42,045 nucleotides of DNA, from the NCBI GenBank assembly GCA_015067705.1, contig SVLW01000016.1:1-42045 (forward strand). Direction: 5' to 3'. This document shows positions 1 to 6,879 of the stretch, one piece after another (position 1 is the first letter of the stretch; every line of letters begins with the position of its first letter). This stretch comes from Oscillospiraceae bacterium (GTDB taxonomy: Bacteria; Bacillota; Clostridia; Oscillospirales; QAMX01). The notes beneath the pieces are model-generated. The model saw only the letters and a list, made by a program, of their open reading frames with translations. It had not been told where the DNA came from and did no database searches. The translations under genes and the position numbers were made by a program.

Positions 1-562
1 CTTTACCCTCATCGGCGCCACCACCCGCGCAGGACAGCTCACCGCCCCCATGCGCGACCGCTTCGGCGTGATCTCCCGCCTGGAGCTTTATACTGCAAAG
101 GAGCTCATGGCCATCGTCACGCGCTCCGCGGAGATCCTGGGCGTACCCATTGACGAGGACGGCGCCTATGAGATCGCCAAGCGCTCCCGGGGCACCCCGC
201 GTATCGCCAACCGGATGCTGCGCCGTGTCCGGGACTTTGCCCAGGTGCGCTCCGACGGACGCATCACCCGCGCCGTGGCCGACCAGGCCCTCGCCGCGCT
301 GGATGTAGACCATCTGGGTCTTGATAATCTGGACCGTCGGATGCTCCGCACCATTATCACCACTTATGGCGGCGGACCGGTGGGTGTGGAGACCCTCGCC
401 GCCACCATCGGCGAAGAGGCCGTCACCATCGAGGATGTGTACGAGCCGTATCTTCTCCAGATCGGATTCCTCTCCCGCACCCAGCGGGGCCGCTGTGTCA
501 CCAAGGCGGCGTATGAACATCTGAATATTCCCTTCTCCGGGCAGGAGACCTTTGATCTCTGA
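1..562 (+). CDS. ruvB: Holliday junction branch migration helicase RuvB, 3' part
   Basis: RuvB is the hexameric AAA+ motor that, with RuvA, drives branch migration of Holliday junctions in recombinational repair. The gene is cut by the window edge; the readable frame starts at base 2 and gives the last 186 residues, so the Walker A and B motifs lie outside. What is visible fits RuvB from sensor 1 onward: GATTRAG, then the RDRFG segment with the arginine-finger region, the sensor 2 helix ([18 protein letters not shown]), and the C-terminal winged helix with [21 protein letters not shown] and the final TxxAYEHL. The stop is TGA at 560-562. No clear terminator follows; a new promoter begins 74 bases downstream. 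Confidence 0.97.
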   Translation, partial: FTLIGATTRAGQLTAPMRDRFGVISRLELYTAKELMAIVTRSAEILGVPIDEDGAYEIAKRSRGTPRIANRMLRRVRDFAQVRSDGRITRAVADQALAALDVDHLGLDNLDRRMLRTIITTYGGGPVGVETLAATIGEEAVTIEDVYEPYLLQIGFLSRTQRGRCVTKAAYEHLNIPFSGQETFDL

Positions 563-636
563 TGCCGGATTCTTGTGCAATATGCCCCGAAATTCGACGA
601 AAATATGGATGCATGTACAAATTGTGAACGGAAGTA

Positions 637-665
637 TTGACTTTTGAACACTCAGCGGTTATAAT
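637..665 (+). promoter_or_regulatory. Sigma-A type promoter of the SigH-like gene
   Basis: TTGACT at 637-642 and TATAAT at 660-665 are separated by exactly 17 bases, a near-consensus vegetative promoter. Transcription would start near 672. This argues against a TTG start at 637, which would sit in the -35 box. Confidence 0.75.
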
Positions 666-675
666 GTGCGTCAGG

Positions 676-1323
676 ATGTGTGATTTTACTTGCAGCGGGG
701 CAAAGACCCCCATAAATCGGATAGAATCGTCCCGGAAGGAGCCGTATGAAGCCCTCTCGGACGAGGCGCTTCTGGCCTCTCTTGCAGACGGCGACTCTGC
801 CGCGCAGGACGCCCTGATCCGGCGCTATACCCGGCTGATCCGCGCCTGTGCCCGCCCTTATTTCCTAAACGGCGGCGACAGCGAGGATTTACTGCAGGAA
901 GGCCTTCTGGGTCTGCTCTCCGCCATCCGAAGCTATGACCCCGCGAAATCCTCGTTTCGGACCTTTGCAGTGCTCTGCATCCGCCGAAGCATCATCAGTG
1001 CGGTGCGTGCCGCACAGAACCACAATAACGCTATATTGAACGACTCGCTTTCAATCGACCAAGTACTTTCCGAAGATGGAACGTCCCTTCCCCTGACGGC
1101 ACAGGACCCTGAAGCCCTGATCATCCACCGTGATGAACGCAGACGCTTAGAACGTGAATTATCTCGATCGCTGTCCGACTTTGAACAGCATGTCCTGACC
1201 CTCTATCTGAAAGGTCTTTCTTACCGAGAAATGGCTTCCGCGCTCGGGCGGCCCCCGAAGTCTATTGACAATGCAGTCCAGCGCATCCGGCGAAAATATG
1301 AAGCTGTTTGTCAGGAAGAATAG
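676..1323 (+). CDS. SigH-type RNA polymerase sigma-70 family factor (start uncertain)
   Basis: The product resembles the SigH/Spo0H group, which in Firmicutes directs stationary-phase and early sporulation genes. Region 2 is clear (ALIRRYTRLIRACARPYF, then EDLLQEGLLGLLSAIRSY and SSFRTFAVLCIRRSIISAV); region 4 is clear near the C-terminus (LSDFEQHVLTLYLKGLSYREM, then KSIDNAVQRIRRK). The start is unresolved. In-frame ATG 676 lies only about four bases after the predicted transcription start, leaving no room for a ribosome site. A good site, AAGGAG at 736-741, precedes ATG 746, but that ATG is in another frame and ends at 817 after 23 codons. One extra base near 751-754 would join it as M-K-P-L-S-D-E-A into the sigma frame. 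So this may be a frameshifted gene, a sequence error, or an unusual start. Family assignment is firm; intactness is not. Confidence 0.8.
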   Translation: MCDFTCSGAKTPINRIESSRKEPYEALSDEALLASLADGDSAAQDALIRRYTRLIRACARPYFLNGGDSEDLLQEGLLGLLSAIRSYDPAKSSFRTFAVLCIRRSIISAVRAAQNHNNAILNDSLSIDQVLSEDGTSLPLTAQDPEALIIHRDERRRLERELSRSLSDFEQHVLTLYLKGLSYREMASALGRPPKSIDNAVQRIRRKYEAVCQEE

Positions 1324-1341
1324 CGTTTTCCCCCGTGCACA

Positions 1342-1358
1342 ACAGGGTTATGCCCTGT
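1342..1358 (+). terminator. Weak hairpin after the sigma factor gene
   Basis: ACAGGG at 1342-1347 pairs with CCCTGT at 1353-1358 around a 5-base loop, 19 bases after the sigma factor stop. No T-run follows, so termination would be weak. A second small dyad, TCCCGA/TCGGGA at 1376-1389, lies between it and the next ribosome site. Confidence 0.3.
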
Positions 1359-1413
1359 GGCAAATATTATTGACCTCCCGAAATCGGGAACAAGCAAAAG
1401 AGAGGTAAAAGAC

Positions 1414-1692
1414 ATGTACCAGGACAAGACTCTGAAATGCAAAGAATGTGGACAGGAATTCGTTTTCACCGCCGGTGAGCAGGAATTCTACGCCGAGCGT
1501 GGCTTCCAGAACGAGCCGCAGCGCTGCAAGGCCTGCCGTGACGCCCGCAAGAATGCTACCCGTGCTCCCCGTGAGTACTTCACCGCTACCTGCGCTATGT
1601 GCGGCGGCGAAGCTCGCGTTCCGTTCGAGCCGAAGACCGATCGTCCCGTCTACTGCAGCGAGTGCTTCGCTAAGATGAGAGCCGGCGAATAA
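1414..1692 (+). CDS. Small zinc-ribbon protein, four CxxC motifs
   Basis: A 92-residue soluble protein with four CxxC pairs: C9/C12, C38/C41, C60/C63 and C81/C84. These suggest two zinc ribbons. The N-terminal half, with its CKECGQEFVFTAGEQEFY stretch, resembles the probable zinc-ribbon family zf-trcl found in many Firmicutes; the second half is another CxxC module. The family has no settled function; a role in nucleic acid or protein binding is only a guess. Start ATG 1414 was chosen because AGAGG at 1401-1405 precedes it at suitable distance; an upstream in-frame start would read through a small dyad with no ribosome site. A strong terminator follows 29 bases after the stop. Confidence 0.88.
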   Translation: MYQDKTLKCKECGQEFVFTAGEQEFYAERGFQNEPQRCKACRDARKNATRAPREYFTATCAMCGGEARVPFEPKTDRPVYCSECFAKMRAGE

Positions 1693-1720
1693 TTCGTCGA
1701 TTATCATAAGACGAAAGATT

Positions 1721-1755
1721 AGCCCACGGATTTCCGTGGGCTTTTTCTTTTTTGG
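1721..1755 (+). terminator. Rho-independent terminator of the zinc-ribbon gene
   Basis: The stem GCCCACGGA / TCCGTGGGC (1722-1741) is closed by a very short loop and followed by TTTTTCTTTTTT. It ends the sigma factor / zinc-ribbon region on the plus strand. Confidence 0.9.
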
Positions 1756-1762
1756 TTGGCAA

Positions 1763-1790
1763 GAAACCCGCAGGGTGTCTCCTCTGCGGG
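1763..1790 (-). terminator. Terminator of the GNAT gene
   Basis: Read on the minus strand just after the GNAT stop: CCCGCAG (1784-1790) pairs with CTGCGGG (1767-1773) and is followed by TTTCTT. Facing the plus-strand terminator next door, it separates convergent units. Confidence 0.7.
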
Positions 1791-1797
1791 CTGCTGT

Positions 1798-2718
1798 TTA
1801 TTCCCGGATCCAATGTGTCCAAAGAACTTCCTGATCATAGCCGATCTTTTGATAGAATGGATTGTCGCCGCCGGTCATGAGGCGGGCGCCCAGGGGCTTG
1901 AATCTCCGGTAATGCTCGGTGAGTGCCGCGGCGGCCAATCCCCTGCCCCGGTATTCCGGCGCGGTGCATAAGGGCTCCATGTAGGCCAGATGATTCTCCG
2001 GCACCCAGTACATGCCGGACAGGCACACATACTCCCCTGCCTCATTTGCGATGATGAGATCATATTCCGGTGTGGAATGAGGCGGCGGCGCAACGATGGT
2101 TGCCAGATTGTCCTGATAGGACTTGGCGGCGCTCCATTCCGGGCCCACATCCAGGCGGTCCCAGTCCTTCAGCGGCCCGCGTGTCTCCTCGTGTCCAAAG
2201 CCCTTCCAGGTGAGATCCGTGATCTTCAAGGGATCCACGTCCTCGGGCTTCACGAAATAAAATCCCTCCGGCAGCGCGTATGCAAGCGCCCGGTGCTCCA
2301 TATCAAAGAGCAGATCGGCATATTCATATTCCTTCCGATACCCCGCACGCTCCGCCGCCGAGAGGATGGCGGTCTGGGAGCCAAAAATGTTGAACGAGAC
2401 ACCGTGCTCCCCCTTGGGGAAGGCCGCGGCGGCATAGGCCACCATCTCATCCGCCAGGAACTCATACCCCGGCCGCAGGGAGAACATCACCGTATCGGCG
2501 GGATCCTCGTGATAGACAAAGGCCACCACCCGGCCGTCCTCCAACCAGAAGCGATCGAGATGGGTGTACTGCTTGGTCATCCAGGTGCTGGAAATCGCAT
2601 GGATGAAGAAGGGCGCCGGGACGCCGTTTGCCCAGGCAGGGTCATAGATCTCCACCATGAAATTCCACACCAGATCAATATCCGTGAGAATCTGGAACTG
2701 TTTCTTGGTAATTGCCAT
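1798..2718 (-). CDS. GNAT-family N-acetyltransferase
   Basis: A 306-residue protein whose C-terminal third carries the acetyl-CoA binding signature of GNAT enzymes, EYRGRGLAAAAL at about residues 255-266, preceded by a beta strand and a MEPLCT segment. The N-terminal 200 residues have a degenerate related fold, so this may be a tandem-GNAT protein with only the second half catalytic. Substrate unknown. The start ATG at 2718 follows the stop of the upstream kinase-like gene by one base, so translation is probably coupled; an upstream in-frame start would overlap that gene by about 40 bases without benefit. Confidence 0.85.
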   Translation of the reverse strand: MAITKKQFQILTDIDLVWNFMVEIYDPAWANGVPAPFFIHAISSTWMTKQYTHLDRFWLEDGRVVAFVYHEDPADTVMFSLRPGYEFLADEMVAYAAAAFPKGEHGVSFNIFGSQTAILSAAERAGYRKEYEYADLLFDMEHRALAYALPEGFYFVKPEDVDPLKITDLTWKGFGHEETRGPLKDWDRLDVGPEWSAAKSYQDNLATIVAPPPHSTPEYDLIIANEAGEYVCLSGMYWVPENHLAYMEPLCTAPEYRGRGLAAAALTEHYRRFKPLGARLMTGGDNPFYQKIGYDQEVLWTHWIRE

Positions 2719-2719
2719 G

Positions 2720-3316
2720 TTATTCACTCTTTCGTACAATCTCCGCAATGATCTCCGCACAGGTCTCCGGGCCGATGACGCCGCTGTTCAGCGACAGATG
2801 ATAGTTCTGGCTCATGCCCCAGTCCCGCATGGTGATGGATTTATAGAATACTTTTCTGCGCTGATCCTTGTCGTTTAAGCGATCCATGGGCTTTTTGCTC
2901 GTTTCGCCGTAGAGCTCCACAATGCGCTTGGCCCGGTACGCGGGATCTGCGTGGATGAACACATGGAGGCAGTCCTCCCGATCCTCCAGAATATAGTCCG
3001 CGCCGCGACCCACGATGACGCAGTTCCCCTCATCCGCCAGCGCGCGGATCACTCTGGTCTGGGCGATCTGTACCTGAGAGGCAAAGGAATTGCTGCCGCT
3101 GTTTGAAAGGGCAAGGGCATAGAGGAAGCTGCTCTTATGGGAGGCGTATTCCTCGTACTGCTCCACGATCTCCCGGGACAGGCCACTCTCCCGGGCTACC
3201 TCTAAAATCAGCTCCTGATCGTAAAAACGATAGCCCAGTTTTTCCGCCACCATTCGGCCGATACTGCGGCCGCCGCTGCCAAATTCCCGGCTGATGGTGA
3301 TGACTGTCTTTTTCAT
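2720..3316 (-). CDS. Cytidylate-kinase-like family protein
   Basis: A 198-residue P-loop protein of the cytidylate-kinase-like family (the AAA_26 group of Clostridia). The nucleotide-binding loop is the atypical SREFGSGGRSIG at residues 9-20, followed by VAEKLGYRFYDQELI, a GRGADYIL segment near residues 103-110, and an Arg-rich lid region. True cytidylate kinases are about 220 residues with a canonical GxxGxGK loop, so the substrate need not be CMP. It is first in a two-gene unit with the GNAT gene. A ribosome site (GAAAGGAG) lies just upstream of ATG 3316. Confidence 0.85.
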   Translation of the reverse strand: MKKTVITISREFGSGGRSIGRMVAEKLGYRFYDQELILEVARESGLSREIVEQYEEYASHKSSFLYALALSNSGSNSFASQVQIAQTRVIRALADEGNCVIVGRGADYILEDREDCLHVFIHADPAYRAKRIVELYGETSKKPMDRLNDKDQRRKVFYKSITMRDWGMSQNYHLSLNSGVIGPETCAEIIAEIVRKSE

Positions 3317-3342
3317 AAGTCACGCTCCTTTCCTCTATGAAA

Positions 3343-3359
3343 CTGTATCGGGGATACAG
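3343..3359 (-). promoter_or_regulatory. Small dyad in the leader of the kinase-like gene
   Basis: CTGTATC (3343-3349) and GATACAG (3353-3359) form a perfect 7-bp dyad with a 3-base centre, between the predicted promoter and the ribosome site. It could be an operator or an RNA hairpin. Confidence 0.4.
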
Positions 3360-3380
3360 ATGGGTTTTCGTTCTATATAC

Positions 3381-3409
3381 AGTTTAACGAAAACCGGGTC
3401 GGTCGTCAA
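3381..3409 (-). promoter_or_regulatory. Promoter of the kinase-like / GNAT unit
   Basis: On the minus strand TTGACG (3404-3409) and TAAACT (3381-3386) are 17 bases apart. Confidence 0.5.
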
Positions 3410-3432
3410 GTGAAAATTGGGGAAAGTGTTAA

Positions 3433-3468
3433 AAAGGCCTCCTGCGGAAGCTTCCGCAGGAGGCCTTT
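3433..3468 (-). terminator. Terminator with perfect 18-bp arms
   Basis: Bases 3433-3450 are the exact reverse complement of 3451-3468, an uninterrupted inverted repeat with an A-run upstream that becomes a T-run on the minus strand. It lies eight bases past the stop of the first VOC gene and should end the VOC-DUF3795-VOC operon. Confidence 0.85.
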
Positions 3469-3475
3469 ATTCTTC

Positions 3476-3862
3476 TCAGATCGACACCCACCAGCATACG
3501 CCGTATCGATCGATCACGGTGGCGCAGCAGCTGCTCCAGGGCATCGCATGAATGGGTTCCAACACCACGCCGCCCCGGGAGAGCACGTCAAGGGCATGGC
3601 GAACGGCTTCCTCGCTGCCCATTTCAAACACATTGAAGGTCATGGTCTCCCACCGCATCCGGTGGATCGCCGCTACATCCAGTCGCTCTTTCGCTTCGGC
3701 CAGCGCCAGAAAGCCCTCGCCATTCACCGACAGCTCACAGTGGAGATACGCCGTGCCGTCGTCGCTCGGAAATGCCCGGGTGATCTCCGCGCCGAAGGCA
3801 TCGCAGTAATGCGCCGCGGCCTCAAGGCTGTTATTGACATAGACCTGGGTATAGTTTTTCAT
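3476..3862 (-). CDS. VOC / PhnB-like glyoxalase-fold protein (first copy)
   Basis: A 128-residue protein of the vicinal oxygen chelate superfamily, close to the PhnB/YjdN group. It has the paired beta-alpha-beta-beta-beta layout: an N-terminal YVNNSLEAAAHYCDAFGAEI segment, a central HCELSVNGEGFLAL strand, and the C-terminal DRYGVCWWVSI typical of PhnB-like proteins. No activity can be named. Start ATG 3862 was preferred over a start at 3925 because GAGAGGG precedes it and the longer form would run through a hairpin repeat and into the neighbouring gene. It is the last gene of the operon. Confidence 0.85.
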   Translation of the reverse strand: MKNYTQVYVNNSLEAAAHYCDAFGAEITRAFPSDDGTAYLHCELSVNGEGFLALAEAKERLDVAAIHRMRWETMTFNVFEMGSEEAVRHALDVLSRGGVVLEPIHAMPWSSCCATVIDRYGVCWWVSI

Positions 3863-3887
3863 AAATATCCCTCTCAAGGATTGGTGA

Positions 3888-3909
3888 GGGTCGATGTGGG
3901 CATCGACCC
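3888..3909. repeat. REP-like hairpin between two genes
   Basis: GGGTCGATG (3888-3896) and CATCGACCC (3901-3909) form a perfect 9-bp stem with a TGGG loop. It touches the stop codon of the DUF3795 gene. Its look, a GGTCGATGNNNNCATCGACC core in a short intergenic gap, recalls dispersed REP-like elements I associate with gut Clostridia; only one copy is in this window. Confidence 0.5.
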
Positions 3910-4440
3910 CTACTGGTTCTTCCATCGCTTTAAGTTATCCAGTCGATCCGGGTTGTGGCCGTTTTCGATCATTTCGGCCAGCATCCCGCAGGGCAGCTCC
4001 GGGCACTCTCCGCAGTGGCGGTATCCCCGCCCCGCTGCGCACTTCGCCACGTCACAGCTTCCCCAGAACACTTCGCCCTGCTGCGCGCCGCAGCCCGCGC
4101 AGTTCCGTTTTTCCCGGAATCCGCAGGTGCTGCATTCCGTGCCGCATTTCCCGACGCCGACGCCGGGCGCATCCTTCGCCCACTCCCGCAGTCGCTCGAT
4201 TCTTTCGCCGGGCGGGTTGTCGCCGTACTGCTCGTCATTTGAAAACTGGATCAGCTCCCCGCAGGGGAAATCCGGGCACTGACCGCAATGGAGGTATCCC
4301 CGCCGCTGGCAGCAGTCCGCCAGACGGCAGACCTTGGTGTCGTGAAACGGCACGCCGGAGAGGGCAATGCACCCCGCACAGCGTCCGTCCAGATGAAATT
4401 CGCAAGTGTCACAGGGACAGCCGCATCTTGATACGATCAT
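3910..4440 (-). CDS. DUF3795 cysteine-rich protein, internally duplicated
   Basis: A 176-residue protein made of two similar cysteine-rich units, about residues 6-66 and 99-157. Each has CGxxCxxC, a CAGC pair, a later C-x-x-A-x-C pair and a closing YxHCGxCPxxPCG motif, which is the DUF3795 pattern. The many cysteines suggest zinc or Fe-S binding, but no function is established for the family. Many DUF3795 proteins carry one unit of about 100 residues, so this looks like a tandem duplication. It is the middle gene of an operon, 12 bases after the second VOC gene. Confidence 0.85.
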   Translation of the reverse strand: MIVSRCGCPCDTCEFHLDGRCAGCIALSGVPFHDTKVCRLADCCQRRGYLHCGQCPDFPCGELIQFSNDEQYGDNPPGERIERLREWAKDAPGVGVGKCGTECSTCGFREKRNCAGCGAQQGEVFWGSCDVAKCAAGRGYRHCGECPELPCGMLAEMIENGHNPDRLDNLKRWKNQ

Positions 4441-4452
4441 ACTGGTCTCCTC

Positions 4453-4875
4453 TTATCGCTCTGTCTGCTCCGTCATAAGACCCCAGCGAATGCCGAAGCG
4501 ATCCACAAACGCCACGCGACAGGAACTATAGGGCGTGGCCTCCATGGGATAAATGGTAGTGCTGCCCTCCTGCATGAGTGCATATGCCTGCTGCACTTCT
4601 TCCTTGGTGTCAAACATGATGGTCAGAAAATTGGTGGTACAGGTGGTAAACTCCAGATCCACATGGTCGGCCATAATAATCCGCTGGTCGCCGCACAGCA
4701 GCTCACCATGATAGATATAGTCTAGTTGCCCCTCCGTAAGCAGCGGCAGATAGGCCGGGTCATTCGCCTCCCCATAAGTCAGCAAACAAGTGATCTTCCC
4801 CTGAAATGCCTGTTCATAAAGCTGCATCGCCTCCCGGCAGGAGCCGGCAAAATTCAAAGTCGGCGTGATCTGCAT
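4453..4875 (-). CDS. VOC / PhnB-like glyoxalase-fold protein (second copy)
   Basis: A 140-residue PhnB/YjdN-like protein. Visible marks are the opening strand ITPTLNFAGSCREAMQLYEQAF, the GDQRIIMAD segment, TTIYPMEATPYSSCRVAFVDRFG and the closing IRWGLM. The family is often annotated as 3-demethylubiquinone methyltransferase-like, a label that should not be taken as function. It opens a three-gene operon (VOC, DUF3795, VOC) and shares the fold but not close identity with the last gene. Start ATG 4875 has GAGAGGAACG upstream. Confidence 0.88.
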   Translation of the reverse strand: MQITPTLNFAGSCREAMQLYEQAFQGKITCLLTYGEANDPAYLPLLTEGQLDYIYHGELLCGDQRIIMADHVDLEFTTCTTNFLTIMFDTKEEVQQAYALMQEGSTTIYPMEATPYSSCRVAFVDRFGIRWGLMTEQTER

Positions 4876-4908
4876 AAAATCGTTCCTCTCGATCTACTTT
4901 ATTCACTC

Positions 4909-4937
4909 AGTATAGCACGTCAAGAAATCCCATACAA
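4909..4937 (-). promoter_or_regulatory. Promoter of the VOC / DUF3795 / VOC operon
   Basis: On the minus strand TTGTAT (4932-4937) and TATACT (4909-4914) are 17 bases apart. A TTGACG at 4917-4922 on the same strand is an alternative -35 but has a poor -10. Confidence 0.6.
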
Positions 4938-4984
4938 GATTGGAATCTCCTCAACTTCCCGAGTCCACGATCAGTATACCAAAA

Positions 4985-5012
4985 GGAACAGGACAACTAT
5001 CTGTCCTGTTCC
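4985..5012 (-). terminator. Terminator overlapping the end of the WYL gene
   Basis: An 11-bp perfect stem, GGAACAGGACA (4985-4995) with TGTCCTGTTCC (5002-5012), carries the WYL stop codon in its 6-base loop. On the minus strand it is followed by TTTT. The last codons therefore double as the terminator stem. Confidence 0.75.
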
Positions 5013-5911
5013 TCAGAATATTTTGCAAGCATATTCGATAACACCCGCCGCAGTTCCTCTCGCAGATCCTCCGGCTCCACCACTTCGACCTGGTTGCCAA
5101 AGCCGAGATACCACGCCACGGCCTTTTCCTGGCTCATAAAGCCACAGGAAAAGCGAAACCGCCCGTCGGGAAGCGCCTCCATGGCGTGGGGGCCGTATTC
5201 CTCGATGATGCGGTATCTGGCCGCCGGGGCATAGATCGCCGTGGTACGATAGTCGTCCCGGATACGGCGCACCACGTCCAATTCTTCCTGCGGTACTTCC
5301 CGGGGCGGGAACGTCTCTTCTTCGGTGATCTCCCACATGCGGTGCAGTTTATAAAGCCGGAAGGCCTCCCGTTCTTTTGTATAGGCCAGCAGATACCAGT
5401 CCGACCAGCGGAAGAGGATACGATAGGGTTCCGCATGGAAGCATGCCTCGCCTTTATCATAATAATACCGGAAACAGATCTCACGATGCTCCCGGATCGC
5501 CCGACGAAGCAAATCGATCTTCTCCGCCAGCCTCTCCCGGTAAAAGGAGGCCAGATCAATGCTGATCTCCCCGTCTCCGGCGTAGACGCTGCCGTCCTTC
5601 GAGAGTTTGCCGGACAGCATCCGGGTGTGGGATTTCTTCGAGATGCTGTCGATGGTCTCAAGTCCCGCGAAGAGCAAGCGCAGTTCTTCCTCCGTGAGGA
5701 TGGCGGTGTCGATCAGACCGTTTGGCAGGAAAGAAATGCCGCCTCCGGCCCCCTGGGTGGTGACTACAGGGAGACCGGCGCGGCAGAGTTCTTCGATGTC
5801 ACGGCTGATGGTGCGGCGGGAGACCTCAAACCGCGCGGCAAGCTCCGGCGCGGTCACCTGCCCGCCCTTCTGCAGGATGGACAGAATCCCGATCAGTCGC
5901 TCCAGTTTCAT
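4997..5911 (-). CDS. YafY-type HTH / WYL-domain transcriptional regulator
   Basis: A 304-residue regulator with an N-terminal winged helix (residues 1-60: ERLIGILSILQKGGQVTAPELA, then FEVSRRTISRDIEEL) and a WYL domain in the middle (REICFRYYY, AEPYRILFRWSDWYLLAY, FRLYKLHRM) followed by a WCX-type C-terminal region (FSCGFMSQEKAVAWYLGFG). WYL domains bind nucleic acids or nucleotide-like ligands and control the HTH. It overlaps the nucleoside hydrolase gene by four bases and is last in a four-gene unit, so it may sense a nucleoside-related ligand, which is inference only. Confidence 0.92.
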   Translation of the reverse strand: MKLERLIGILSILQKGGQVTAPELAARFEVSRRTISRDIEELCRAGLPVVTTQGAGGGISFLPNGLIDTAILTEEELRLLFAGLETIDSISKKSHTRMLSGKLSKDGSVYAGDGEISIDLASFYRERLAEKIDLLRRAIREHREICFRYYYDKGEACFHAEPYRILFRWSDWYLLAYTKEREAFRLYKLHRMWEITEEETFPPREVPQEELDVVRRIRDDYRTTAIYAPAARYRIIEEYGPHAMEALPDGRFRFSCGFMSQEKAVAWYLGFGNQVEVVEPEDLREELRRVLSNMLAKYSEEQDR

Positions 5912-6867
5912 CTTTCGTCCTGGAATGCCGCAAGCTTCCGGAAGAGATCCTTGAAAATCGGATTACGGCTGCAGAAATAGGCTTCACGATTGAAATGACG
6001 GCGCTCGTCGTGGGCCCAGAAGTAGTCGTCGGTGAGAATCGGGCTGTGCACCAGCTTCGTGGGCACCCAGTCGGGATTCATCAGGAAACCGATGGTGGAC
6101 ACATCCCAGATCTCCTTGCCCCAGGCAAAGTCATCCTGGGGATAGCCGCGCACGATGTCCAGGAGCATATCGCACAGGGCATTCTTGCCGCCCAGACAGT
6201 ACTGGAGTTCCGGAATCGAAGTGAGCATATGGGAGGAAACGCCCATGCAGGGCACACGCATCAGCGGCACGCCGCAGTCAAAGATCACCTGTGCGGCGTA
6301 GGGATCCTGGGAGAGGTTAAATTCATTGGTGTTGGTGTAGGTGGAAGGCTGTCCGCCCAGCCAGACCAGAACGATCTTCTCGGTGATCGCCGGCTCTAAG
6401 AGAATGGCGGAAGCGACATTCGTAATGGCGCCGATAGCCACCACATAGAGAGGCCGATCCATGGGACGGGCCATGGCGCGGGCGATCAGATCCCGGACGG
6501 CGTCGCTCTCGATGGGGGTCTTTGCGGCGTCCATATACCGGGGAGAGCCCCGGAAGGCGAAGTTTTCGGACGAATGGTGCAGTTTTTCAAGGAGCCGCAG
6601 GATCTCGTCATAGCTGCGCTCCATGCCCTGCTCCGGGCCATTGGAGCGGTCGTTAAAGAAGGGCGCGGCGTACACGGCCTCTACGTTCAGTCGCTCCGGC
6701 GACAGCAGCGCATAGGCCAGGGCGAACTGGTCATCCACTTCGTTATAGGTGTCGGTGTCCAGCACCATGTCGATGACGCCCTCCGGTACCGTCAGGCGCT
6801 GCATCATCAGGTCCGCGGGAAGCTGTTTCCAGGTGATTGCGGGCTTTTTGTCATACCACATAGCCAT
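5908..6867 (-). CDS. Inosine-uridine preferring nucleoside hydrolase family protein
   Basis: Nucleoside hydrolases cleave the N-glycosidic bond of ribonucleosides. The calcium-binding signature is present near the N-terminus as VLDTDTYNEVDDQFAL (about residues 35-50), a match to the DxDxxxExDD pattern with Thr in place of the usual second-shell residues. VVAIGAITNVASAIL (about 140-154) matches the family's second conserved block, and a late WDVSTIGFL segment supplies the distal Asp. Length, 319, is typical. Base preference cannot be told. It is 12 bases after the ygiQ-type gene and overlaps the WYL gene by ATGA. Confidence 0.9.
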   Translation of the reverse strand: MAMWYDKKPAITWKQLPADLMMQRLTVPEGVIDMVLDTDTYNEVDDQFALAYALLSPERLNVEAVYAAPFFNDRSNGPEQGMERSYDEILRLLEKLHHSSENFAFRGSPRYMDAAKTPIESDAVRDLIARAMARPMDRPLYVVAIGAITNVASAILLEPAITEKIVLVWLGGQPSTYTNTNEFNLSQDPYAAQVIFDCGVPLMRVPCMGVSSHMLTSIPELQYCLGGKNALCDMLLDIVRGYPQDDFAWGKEIWDVSTIGFLMNPDWVPTKLVHSPILTDDYFWAHDERRHFNREAYFCSRNPIFKDLFRKLAAFQDER

Positions 6868-6879
6868 AGTGTTCTCTCC

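Noticed and set aside
637-675. TTG start for the sigma factor at 637
   Set aside because: The TTG is part of the -35 box of a good promoter, so it cannot be in the transcript.
3910-4875. Naming the PhnB-like proteins as ubiquinone methyltransferases
   Set aside because: That is a legacy annotation; the fold is VOC and no methyltransferase motif is present.
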